From the NCBI GenBank assembly GCA_033060915.1, contig CM065394.1, forward strand, positions 35,862,001 to 35,926,000: a DNA stretch of 64,000 nucleotides, in the 5' to 3' direction. Source of the DNA: Euryodendron excelsum. Taxonomy: Eukaryota > Streptophyta > Magnoliopsida > Ericales > Pentaphylacaceae. Below the pieces are notes generated by a model. The model searched no databases and was not told the DNA's origin. It saw only the letters and a program-made list of their open reading frames with translations. Each line of letters starts with the position of its first letter. Positions within the stretch are counted from its first letter, which is position 1. Made by a program: the position numbers and the translations under genes. Shown in pieces: positions 9,200 to 20,900 of the stretch.

Positions 9200-11323
9200 A
9201 TGGATTCGAGCAGGAGGGCCGTTGAATCGTACTGGCGATCGCGGATGATCGATGGAGCGACATCGGACGAAGATAAAGTCGCTCCTGTCTACAAATTGGA
9301 GGAGATTTGTGAGCTCCTTCGGTCTTCGCATGTCAGTATTGTCAAAGAAGTCTCTGAATTTATATTGAAACGCCTTGAAAATAAGAGCCCAATTGTCAAA
9401 CAGAAGGTATTGTGTTTTTTCATTTAATATTTTGTAGTGTCTATTTCGGTAGATCAATTAGCACATTTTTTGAGAGCTGTGTTCTAAATTGAATGATAGA
9501 AAATTGTTGTTGGGCTTCAATTGCTTATTGCTTTTTGTGTTTTTCATATATTGGTTGGTCCAATTAATCAGTTCTTATCTGAGTTGATATAATTATCTGA
9601 ATCTGCTCATAACTGAGTTCTTGTATTGCATGGTGTAAAATAGACAACTATGTTTTGCCTCTTTCAATCTTTTGGCTTAGTTTGATTTTTCATTACACTC
9701 GTAATGGCTGTTTGATCAAGAAGACGTGTTCTATAAGTCCTAGGAGGGCGGTGATCTGACTTATATTCACTGGCCTTGAAAATATTTCCTCAAAAATGAA
9801 TTCCTGAGAAGACGTTCAGATTTGTGAAGCTCAACAAGAGAACAATTCGAAAAGGTTTTACATGAATAGCCGTTAAACAATGCTTTGGTTCATATGATAT
9901 CCAACTTAATGGCTTGCATTTAGCTGGAGTTAATAGTTAATAGAGATTTGTTTGACTAGACAAAAAAAAATCAGATTAGTGGGAAAAATAGTGATCTAGT
10001 AATGACTTATCAATAATCATTTTTTTACATTTTGGTGCTCATTTATTTTGGAATTTTTGTAGGCTTTGAGGCTGATCAAGTATGCAGTGGGAAAGTCTGG
10101 TGTAGAGTTCAGGAGAGAAATGCAAAGAAATTCAGCAGCGGTGCGCCAGTTATTTCACTACAAGGGCCAGTTGGATCGTCTGAAGGGGGACGCTCTCAAT
10201 AAGGCTGTGCGGGACACAGCCCATGAAGCTATAGCTGCTATATTTTCTGTAGATGACAATAAGCCGGCGCCGGCAGAGGATCTTAATAAACGGATACAAG
10301 GTTTCGGGAATACGAACTTTGAAATGCCGTCGGAAGATAAGAAATCTTTTCTAAGTGAGGTGGTTGGTATTGGAAGTGCTACAATAAAGCAGGGATTGAG
10401 TGGTTTTACACAAACTCAATCATTGAAGAAGAATGACCCTGGAAGTTATAAGAGTCCTAATCTTCGGAGGTCATTGACTACAGAAACTAACTACCCAGAT
10501 AGTTATGATCGAGTTGAACATTGCAGTGAAGCACAGAGTTCTTCTCGGTTCTCAAAGAATGTCAATACTGGACCTTGGGGTCAGGATTCAAGGACTAACC
10601 AGACTGAAACAACTGATGGGGATGTCAGTTCAAGTTACGTGGAGAATAAGACTCGTGAGGAGAGGTTATTGGAGACGATTGTAACATCTGGTGGTGTCCG
10701 TCTACAACCCACAAGAGATGCACTTCAGGTTTTCCTTGTGGAGGCCTCAAAGTTGGATGCATTGGCTTTAAGTCGTGCCCTCGAATCAAAACTCATATCT
10801 CCTTTGTGGCAGGCATGCTCTCATTATCTTGATGTACTGGTTTCCCAAAATATTGAAATATGACCCCACTACTCCCCACATGCATAGACACAGAGATTCA
10901 TTCACAGCAGGCATACTCATTTTTAAGTATATATGATATAGGTTACAACTACATGACTTAGAGAACTATATATACAGTCCCTCGCTCTCTCTCACACACG
11001 CATTCGTGCAAGCACACACACAAATGACACCAAGTGGAATTATTTAAGGCTATATTCAATTCTGCTACTAGTTCGCTTATCAAGTGCCTCACCAAACTTC
11101 TTCACTTATGTTTATTTGGGTGCATTGATAACTTGTCAGGTCCGCATGAAAGCTCTCTGTGCTCTTGAGGCAATTTTGAGGAAAAAAGATGATGAACAAT
11201 TTTCTATTGTGGCATCTTATTTTAGTGAAAATAAAGATGTTGTCGTAAGATGTTCCGAGTCTCCCCAAGCTTCTTTGAGGGAAAAATCCAACAAGGTGAG
11301 ATTATTTCATATTGATATGTTTG

Positions 11324-11366
<43 letters not shown>

Positions 11367-14300
11367 TGTGTTGAATTCCTGATTCAAAAGAGGAAGTGAA
11401 GGGGGAACAAACGGGGTGACCCCCCCTCTTCCTTTTCCCTCTCTTTTCCCCCACAAAACAAAGAAAGAAAGGGATTGCAGATGAACAGTATCCTCAGGCA
11501 CCCTAGGGGAACCACCATTTTTAGGTTCGTTTTCTACACGAAATAACATTACAACCCTGAGTATTGCGGGGCTTCTTTGCAGAGCCATGTTAAGATGAAC
11601 CAAAGTATGGCTGTTTAGTCTCCTTTATACACGACCTACTGAATAATAAATTCATTGGCATTAATCTGCTCGTAGACAAAGGACTTCAAATGAGAGAACA
11701 ATCAATATCTTCTTGTTCACTGTCAATACCTGGATCACAAGTGACAAAAACCTTTAGGAGGAGAAGTGCTACTTTTCTGAACTTGTAAGGGAGCTCGCTT
11801 CATAAGTGAATGTATTTGGGACACATGTTTGCATGAGATAACATCTCAAAGATGCTAGAGGAATAATATTCTGTGGTTATAGTTCTTGCAGGCTATGTTT
11901 GTTGTGGGATGGGATTAAGGGGGGAGAAGTAAACCATGGGATAATGGATGGAACTACATATACCATGGGGTTACATTTCGAAATGTGACGATTTATCCTA
12001 TGCTTGTTAGGGTATATCCCATGAAATCTGGGATTACCAACCTGACCGGACTACTAATCCCATGGGATTTTCTTATATCAAATGAGGGATATGTGGGGAC
12101 CACGGTATTGGGAATCCAATCCCAACCCCCATATCCCGCAAATAATTGTAGCCTTGCAGTTAAGAGGTTAGAGAGATAGTGCTTGGCCTTTTAGTTATAA
12201 GATTCATAGTTTAGCTTGTCTTTACTCTCAGTTTTTTACAGCAAATGTGGGTTATCCGTTGGAATTGATTTGATAGATGGGCTTGGAGGAATTTTGCATC
12301 AGAAGGGTGATACCTAGAAGACTGATGGAGGAATTGATTTCCACCTTTAAAGTATCTATCATAGGAAAGATGGACCATCATAGCCATGGACAGTTATGAA
12401 CAATTAGATTCAGTCACAAGTTTATGAAATCATCGTGATGGTCCACTCTTTTGGGCTTGGCAATATTTTCTTAGCATCATCTCAAAAGGAGCATTTGCCA
12501 AAGGTTAATAGATTATGAATGCAGTTTAAGCTCAAAGGAGTTTATTGAGTAAATAAATCTCAAGGTATGGTGATTAATTGGATCTTGAGGACTTATTGGT
12601 TTGGAAACTTATATCTCTTGTTAAAGCATTTTTATTTTTTAAGCTTTGAGGTGGATTTTGGATTCAACAAGGCATGGCTTTTTTAATTAGCACTTCATTG
12701 ACCAAGGGAGATTCAAGAGCTTGGTTCTATGTGATTTGAGTGATCAGGTCTGGAGACGAACTAGAATTTACTTGATTGAGCTTAGAATTTACTTGATTTA
12801 GCTTTGATAAGTGGACATATTACCAGCGAAGAAATTTAAAACTTGATTTTAGGGTTTTACAATCAAACTTAGAACATAAGGTGAGGGTGAATTGTGGTAG
12901 TTTGAAAATGATACTGCCTTTTCTACCTTGCTTGTCCTGACAGAGTGAGCATTCTCAATTTGATTGTTCAATCCTTTTGGCTCATTTTAGGACTTAAAAT
13001 AAGTTTAAAAGAACCATTGTTGCCTCAATCAAGGGAGTTGAGGCTTGAGGAAGTGGCATGCTTGCAATTTTTCACTGGCCTGATAATATGTTGGCCTTCA
13101 CTGTGGGAAAGATTTTTTAGTTAGTTTATTTTCCCCCTTTGTTTTGAAAGATTAGGAAAGGTTGGTTCATTTAATGAATTTACAGCTTCCCAATTTGTGG
13201 AAGGGGTGGAATTACATTAATGCAAACTACTTGGCTAAGAAAAATCTGGTTGACAGTTTGTAGGAGCTAATTTTTCTTTTCGATAGAGCTCACATGATGT
13301 GAAGAAAATTTATCTTACGGCATTGTGCAACGTCTAACTTTTTAGATTTAAACCCATATGTATGCTTAAAAAACTTTTTGGGTATCTTCAATTTGGTAAA
13401 AGGAATATAAGAAATATGAGTCATATGGAGAGCATCTTTTTTTCAATTTATGCTTGATGAAGGTAAAAACAGTAGGAAAAGGTGGTAGTATATGAAAACA
13501 GCTATATCAAGGTGTTTGGTTATATCAGCCCCACTATTGTCTTCAGCTCCATTGTTGACTTCTGATGGCCCTTCACTTTTCACTCACATTTGACTAATTT
13601 TCCTGCTTTATAAAAAATAAAATGTATAGCATGCTTGAGTTCTAAGTGTCCCTCTTAGTTAATAGTTGTTAAAGGCTTAGTGGAGGAAAAGTCTCCTAGA
13701 GCCCACAAGTGAGGCCTAGCATAGGCAGTGAGCCTAGGTGAAATATATGTGTGGTAGAAACTCCATGTCCATCTTGCCTATTCAATTTGCTTATTAAATA
13801 AAAAAATAGCATTTGAAATGTGCAATTGTAAAATGCTATAATGATACAAATTTTGAGCAGTCAACACATATATCATTAATGTTCAGATATAAAGCACTAG
13901 GATAATCCATAAGCGTGTGTTTGATATTTAGCCTGTAAATCTATTGTTCCAATTATGTAATAGACAATAGGTGGTGCATCACATAAAACCATGACATGAC
14001 ATTCGATATATTTATCAACAATCGTTTAAAAAGAAAGGTTATGCTGTTAATAAGCCATCAAGGGGGCTTGCCCTTTCTTGCAATGAATGGAACCCGTTAG
14101 CTGCTTCTTGCCGAGTACGTGGCTCTTTCTATGCTTAGCTGTGCCATTAACATATATCATATTTCATGCACTGTTTTTCATGTTTATTTTACTCAATAGT
14201 GTGTTGAGTGTATTGTGGTTGACAATATGATACAATTCTGAATTTTCTTGTGGAGATGTCCAATGCCAATCTGTAGCTTGTCAGACTTCTTTCTTGTGTG

Positions 14301-15831
14301 TTCATGGAGTCGTTATGTGTGGAGTAAGTTTGTAGTATTCACAAACATGTCGTCTTTGATGTGCAGGTGTTAAGCATTCTGGATGGAGAACAGACAGGCA
14401 GTGGAATAGGTAGACCTGAAAAGCAAATAAAGGCTGAGACAATTACTGTTCAGATGCCTGACTTAATAGACACTAGCGGTCCTGATGATTTCGGTAGTAC
14501 AGAGGATTTTATTAAAATGCAGAGCAATCAACAAATTCCGAATCCGAAGACATCAGCAGCCCCTATATTTAAGGATTTATTTGGAGATAGTTTGGGCACT
14601 GGTGTAAGTGCCAGTGCACAGAAAAATGATGATGACCCATTTGCTGATGTCTCATTTCACACTGATGATGATAAAGAACACATGGCTGATATTTTTTCAG
14701 GAATGAGCGTCGATAAACCAGGGTCAAATGAGGTCCATATGGCAGCAAACGGAAATGGACCAGAACCATTTGATATCTTTGGGCCCAATTCTGTTACTCC
14801 ACAGCAGGAGGAAAACCATAAAAAAGATGTTCATGATTTAATGGCTGGTTTGTCAATCAATAAAAATGCCTCAATAACTCAACCGAAAGTAACCTCCCCC
14901 GGGGCAGTCTCTGAAACCATCTTCTCAGATTCCACTATGAACCCCAATCACCAAGTTTCTAACAATGTATTGAATGGAATACTAGGTTCCCAAGCAGTGG
15001 GGATGAATTCAAAGTCTATGTTCCCTTTAGGTTCTATGGCATATAATATACCATCTGGCTTAATGTTCAATCCTGCTTTTCCTTCTCAGCCAGTGAGCTA
15101 TGGTGCCATGGGGAGTTTCTTTACCCAGCAGCAGTTGTTAGCTACAATGTCAAACTTACGACAGCTGGGGAACCTGCAATCTCAAAATGCTGGTGTCAGT
15201 CAAGCTGCTGGAACTAAAGGAGGGGTTCCTATCCCCGATATTTTCAATCCAAATATTCTGACTCAAACTGCCAGTTCTATGATGAACACGTCAAAGAAAG
15301 AAGAGACCAAAGCATTTGATTTTATCTCAGTAAGTTTGAGAACCGGCATTTCACCAGACTTTCATATTGATAGTCCCTTCTTTATCTTGTAGGAACTATA
15401 AAATGATTAATCTACACTTGTAATTATACTCCGAAAGTAGAAGGGTGTCTTCTGTCTTGATATGGTAACAGATAATGGATTTATAAGAACATAAGTTGGA
15501 CTGAATTTTATTGCTGTAATAGCATTTGCATACTTTTTTTTATGTAGACAAGCCCTTGTAACAAACAAAGAAACATAAAAGGCTGAGTCAAGGTGTTGAA
15601 AATGTTTTTCTTCCAATGCTCTCCCTATTGCAGGAAATTTGATTCTTCTGTGATATGTGGTTTTTGTTATGCCTAAAATTTGAGATAGATAGCTTGATAT
15701 CTTCTAGTTCTGTCCTCAGATTGAATGGCATAACTCCTAAACCGCATTCTTATAACGATATAAATGATAAATTTCTGTTGGTCTTGCAGGATCATTTGGC
15801 AGCATCTCGTGATCCAAAAAGGGTGGTTTGA
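9200..15831 (+). CDS. MTV1: ENTH-domain trafficking protein MTV1 (MODIFIED TRANSPORT TO THE VACUOLE 1)
   Basis: Five exons: 9200-9406, 10063-10812, 11140-11295, 14367-15329 and 15790-15831, all phase 0, giving 705 residues. The N-terminal ENTH/VHS-like domain starts MDSSRRAVESYWRSRM and spans about the first 140 residues. A conserved middle block has LETIVTSGGVRLQPTRDAL and SPLWQVRMKALC. The C-terminal half is disordered with acidic DDDPFADVSFH and LFSGMSV motifs and M/Q/N-rich stretches, and the end is FDFISDHLAASRDPKR. In Arabidopsis MTV1 acts on clathrin-coated vesicles at the trans-Golgi network in vacuolar cargo sorting. Donor 2 is GC rather than GT (CAG|GCATGC at 10813), chosen because family conservation requires WQ to join VRMK. 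Intron 3 is 3 kb and holds a (CT)n run and a MITE. Confidence 0.94.
11326..11363 (+). repeat. (TC)19 microsatellite at the start of MTV1 intron 3
   Basis: The pyrimidine run begins about 30 bp after the exon 3 donor (GTGAGA). Confidence 0.95.
11891..12153. mobile_element. MITE candidate in MTV1 intron 3
   Basis: The left end reads GGCTATGTTTGTTGTGGGAT, and the reverse complement of the right end reads GGCTACAATTATTTGCGGGAT, an imperfect terminal inverted repeat of about 20 bp. The interior repeats GGGATTA/AATCCCA words on both sides. The sequence TTGCA flanks both ends (11886-11890 and 12154-12158). The ends resemble Tourist/Harbinger elements, but the 5-bp flank does not fit their 3-bp target duplication, so the superfamily is open. 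Confidence 0.5.
12180..14350. other. Remainder of MTV1 intron 3
   Basis: About 2.2 kb of AT-rich intronic DNA without an open frame or clear repeat structure. A GC-richer patch at 13670-13750 (AGGCCTAGCATAGGC) looks like a decayed dispersed repeat but cannot be assigned. Confidence 0.5.
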
Positions 15832-16784
15832 ACCTTAGTGCCTATATCCTTGCCCATGCTTGACTGCGAAGGACCTCCTTTTGACTTCAGTATCAGAATA
15901 TTTATGTTTGAAGCAGTTTCTTTTTTCCCTCTTTCTACCAAGAAGGTTACATATGCTTTTGCAGAAGTTTTCCAGGGCAGATCTTAAAGAATGAAGTTCC
16001 CTCCACAACTATATTGTATTTGATATACTTGGGGGACCATTGCCATACTGGAAATGAGAGAGTGGAAAAGTTTTATGGGCGTCCTTCTGTATCTGAGGCA
16101 GAGAAAAGTGTGAGAATGTGGTTCTGCAATTTGTTTAATTTCTAGATTTCGTGATCAAGCAGGCACCAATGAAATTTCTTTCTCACCTTGTAATGATTTT
16201 GTGGAGTCGCATTTTTTTTTTCTGTGTTTTTGCATTTGAAGTTTGCCACTTTTTTTATTTTATTGGATTGCTTGTGGCACATGCAGTCCATGTATCTTCA
16301 GCTGAGTGCATAAGATTTGGTTTTATGGGAACAGTTGCTTCTCAGAGTATGTGATTTCAAGTAAATTGGATGTTCTTGGGCCCAAGATTTTGTGCTCTCA
16401 TTGTGGACAATTTGTACCAGCAAATCTCTTTTTATATTCCATGGCAACCCGCTGCTAGGTCTCTTATAATTTTAGTGCATTTTGAGAACACTCAATTTGA
16501 TATCTTCCAGCACTGCCATATACAGCACAGGCCCACGAGTACCTCAACCACATAGAGTAATGGGACAAAAAGGTTCAGTAAATAGGGAGTACCCATATTT
16601 TCAAGTACTATGATTTTTAACATTTCAATTACGGGATCCTCTATCTTAGTAATAGTAATTAGTATTATCATACCACAAAAGATTTGTCCAACAGATGGGT
16701 TGCCAAACCTTCACACTAAGTTCAGAAAATAAATGGTGCCTAAAGGGACGAATTGTTACAAGGATGAAACTGTTTTATAAACTC
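15832..16784. other. MTV1 3'UTR and intergenic region
   Basis: T-rich sequence after the MTV1 stop, probably including its 3'UTR. MTV1 and the LETM1-like gene face each other tail to tail. No coding frame is supported. Confidence 0.5.
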
Positions 16785-17170
16785 AAATTTTTTTAAACTC
16801 TAAAACGTGACACATTAGTCCCTTAAACTATCAATTTGTATTAAATTATCAATCAACATCTTCTATAAGCAATCCCTTAGAAACATTAATAAAAATTTGT
16901 TATATGACTTTTACATTTTCACAAAAGTATAATTTTATACTTAAATTAACATTATTTTATTATAATAATTGTTTAATCACTTGAATGTCCCTTAGAATGA
17001 CATAAATACAGTGGCATTTTAATTATTAGACAATTATTACAAAAAAAAATATTAATTTAAGTATCAAATCATACTTTTACGTACACGTGCAAGTTACATG
17101 ACAATTTTTTATCTATGCTCCTAACAAATTGCTAATATAGTGCTAATAGTAGGTGTTGATTATTATAAGC
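16785..17170. mobile_element. Foldback/long-TIR element, copy 1
   Basis: The segment folds on itself. AAAGTATAATTTTATACTT and the AATAATTGT that follows pair with the mirror arm ACAATTATT...AAGTATCAAATCATACTTT at about 17030-17080. Outer arms around AATCAACATC (left) and GGTGTTGATT (right) also pair. The same family occurs at 63385-63800. No transposase is present. It lies between the 3' ends of MTV1 and the LETM1-like gene. Confidence 0.65.
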
Positions 17171-17509
17171 AAAAAAAGTCTTCTCACAATTCACAAGCAG
17201 AACTTCTGAGCAGAGCAATCGACACTGGCATCACCTGAGCCAGAGGTAATTAATATTTTGGAAAACCCCATGTGGACGATGATGCACTGAGAACCTCTGC
17301 ATTCTTTCAACAGAAGGACAAATGGAAATTAACCCATTACTTGTACTTCAATGTTTTGGTCCATATATTATATATGTGCATCCAACTATTTACAGAGCAG
17401 AGCTTCGGACATTGCAAGGAAATGCAGCTGCTTTGCAATACCAATTATACATATCGATTACCATGGAAGGATCAGTCAGAAGTTTAGAGGAAGCATCTTC
17501 AATGTTGCT

Positions 17510-17864
17510 CTATGACTTAATTTTCATCTTCTTAGTTCTCTTTAGTTGTTTCACAACATCCAGCCGTCCAGATGAATAGGGAGTTGGGATCTAGTTCAAG
17601 TACGAAAAAAGGAAGGGTAAGCAGAGATAACATATGGCCATGAAGAAGAGGGAGATGTCAGAACAGCTCGAAAAGATTTACCAAGTGTGGCATATACTTC
17701 TGGATTGCCGCTAACATGGCTGCATGGCCCACAGCAGATACCTGGTCACCGACAATGCATAGTATAATCAGCATCATTTGTTTGTTAGCATATATACATT
17801 GGCTGCTATGTGCTATCTAACGACAGCATTACTATACAAGTCATGCACGTGTATGCACACATGC

Positions 17865-17928
<64 letters not shown>

Positions 17929-20900
17929 TGTTATCAGTCCCAAACTATTAGGATTGAATCATCTTTAAGAGAGGTATCAGCGCATAGAATTTCTTGCCAA
18001 CATGACGTAAAACTAACGGGTTAACCAATGACAGTGCCCTCAGTAGTCAGTGCCACAACATGACCAATGTAATTGACTTTCACAGAGTCTGCAAAAGACA
18101 TATCAAGGGAGAAGCCTAACCTTTGTAGACAGTTGTCCACATAGAGTTGTAATCAAGCGCCATTACTAAAGAAAGTCTTATGATTTCATCAGAAATGCAT
18201 ACGAGCCCTTCTTAGCTTCCTCTATTAATTTCATATTGTTTTCTAGCTTCTATAAAAAGTGGTTAAAACCTTTTAGGTGCTGATGATCCTAAGCCACAAT
18301 GTAGATACTATTGAATGACCAGTAAAGAAAAGGAGAAGTTTCAAGAAACAACTGAAGTTCCCTGGGAACACCTGAAATAAAGGTCAGATAGGTGCTTACC
18401 GGAAGCAGCATTAGGATTGTAATTGGGAGGAGTGAAGCAATGTCAGCTAGTGTTCTTTCTATCTTCCTCTTCTCCCTCTTTGTAACCTTGTGGCCACGCA
18501 GTTGCTTCATGAGAAGCCCCATAGCATCCCATATGTCTATAAAAAGCAACTGAGTACCCATCCACATATCCTATAAGACAGTCCAGGTGGCAATATCAGC
18601 ACCTGCACTTTCAACATAATTGAAGCCAAATAATATACGGGCCTTTGGCCTTACAGCACTTGCAGATATCAGCTTGAGGGTAGATTTCCTAAGCAAACTC
18701 TTATGTAGGGGCTCTGATTCAGCAGCACAGCCCACCTCTGCCAGGGTTATTGGGTCCAACCCAGCTAGGTTGATAGCCTGCCATTATAAGCAAGTACTGT
18801 TAGCATTTATGAAGGGAATTATGTGAATGCGCCTTTTGTCACAGGGCATCACAATAATCGTTAGTAGATAATTCCATCTAATAGTCATACCTTACTCAGC
18901 TTAGATCCATGTTGGTGACCACCATTTTGCATTAAGTCAACCGGCTTGGGATGTGCTTCTGATGTTGCAAATGAGTTTGTTCTGCCTTTCATTTGGGAAG
19001 ACTGTGATGAGTCAGAGGCACCTATTTCTGCAATTTTCAGCAGCTCACTGCTTGAGAAAATCAACACAGGTACCATTATTTCATTCTCCTTAAAGCATTT
19101 AGTCATTAATAAGAGGAAAACATAATCCAGCATGGCCAACATACCCCGATCTATCATAAGCAGCCCAGTAGTCCTCCAGACAAACAGATAGCAGGCTCTG
19201 ACTAGAAAATTATGCAGCTCACTCATTTAAAAGCCAACTAACATAGCATTCGGTGTACATGTAGCTTGGAATTTTTTTTTACCTCTGGAGTAAGAATGCA
19301 AGCAGATTTGCATCTAAGGATTGTGAAGTCGAATTGCTGAAGTGAGCAAACCCGGAGAAAACATCATAGCAAACAGTAAAAACATTATATATGATAATTT
19401 CTTTCTCAGCTTGGATAGCATGTTGTTTGGACCTTCTTCTCTGTTGATTGAATATGCTAGGAAATGTAGCATAGAAGTCGAGCCATCCAATTTCATCAGT
19501 TACTACCTGTAATAGCAACTTTAACAGATCAACATAATCCCAATTTGTATCTGCAATAAAAAGTCAATAAAAAGTGTAATCAAACTAACCTCCATGAAGA
19601 GCTGATACTCAGATAGGGAAGAAAATTCAGGGTAAATGAAGAGGCTACCACATTCCAAGTAACTGCAGGAATGGCATTGCCCTCTTTAAAAATATGTATA
19701 TCGATACCAGTTGAAACACATAGGTATGACAGAATCTACCTGAGGAAGTCCTTAACCTGCTCATCTAGATCGTTTATACCCATTCCTGACAACAATAATC
19801 TGGTCTCTCTTGCCAAAAATGCAAAAAGTCCAAGAGTAGCCAAACTATTCTCTTGAACCTGCCAAGATTTTACGACCAAGAACTACTTGAAGAAGATGAA
19901 CTGGTATATATTGTCAAATTATAATCACTTGAGTAAGAATTCTGAGGATATAAAGGAAATTTGATAAGATTGGTCACTGAGGGTGACCCTTAAAGTTTAA
20001 GAGCATGGGAAAGACTTCTCATCGTATTCAGATATATATATCTACCAACACAGAATTAGGATGTAGACCGATTTTGTCATCTGTCTGGAAGTCCAACCTG
20101 ATTTGATAAACTCCTTTAAAATTTGAAGTTCAATTACTAAGTAAATGAAAGCTTAGATTGCAATGTTAGTTCTCCAAGCATTTTTCCGAAGAGAGGCCAG
20201 GAGAGTAATTGATGAATCACAGAACTGACCTTGTCACAGAAAGCTTGCTTGCCTGAAATGACACTTTCCCTGTGGAATGCTGTACAAAGTTTTTTCTGAA
20301 CCAACCCAATCCAAAATTCTACTTCTTCAATGTTCTTTCCAGGCAGAACCTTTGCACCAAAATGCAGCAGGAAGTCCTCTTCAAATCCTGCCTCAGTTGC
20401 TAAGGGATGTAACTTATCCACTGAAACAAGACTGTGTGACAATTCCATGAGCTCTACCAATACATCCTCAATGGATACTGAGAATGAAGGACAAGAAATA
20501 CGTCCCGAACCCAACTTCCTCACTGCAGCACAGCAACTGATAGCCAGAATGATCCCTGCAACACCACTGGATACTTTTGTGTCTTAAGTATCTTCCTGAA
20601 TGCTGTGTACCAGAGGCATCACAGCAGAAGGATTATGCACTAGTTTGAAAGGAATAAAATAATCTGTAATACCATCTTAAACTGCTAAAAAAGTATAGTT
20701 TTCATGATAAGATAGAGGATAGTATGGGCAAACCTTCCTGCATATTCCATGGACCACTTCTTGAATAAGGGGATGAACAGTCCTGCTATGCGTGGTAGTT
20801 CAACTGTTCTAAACCACTGCACCAACTTTGGGTGTCTAGTGTTCAACTGACTTTCAATGCACTCCCCCAGAAAGTTTGTCTTTGCGGATAAGCTGAAGCA

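Noticed and set aside
10813..10863. MTV1 ending at the TGA after exon 2
   Set aside because: Downstream exons continue the conserved MTV1 sequence in phase, so this is intron read-through, not the natural stop.
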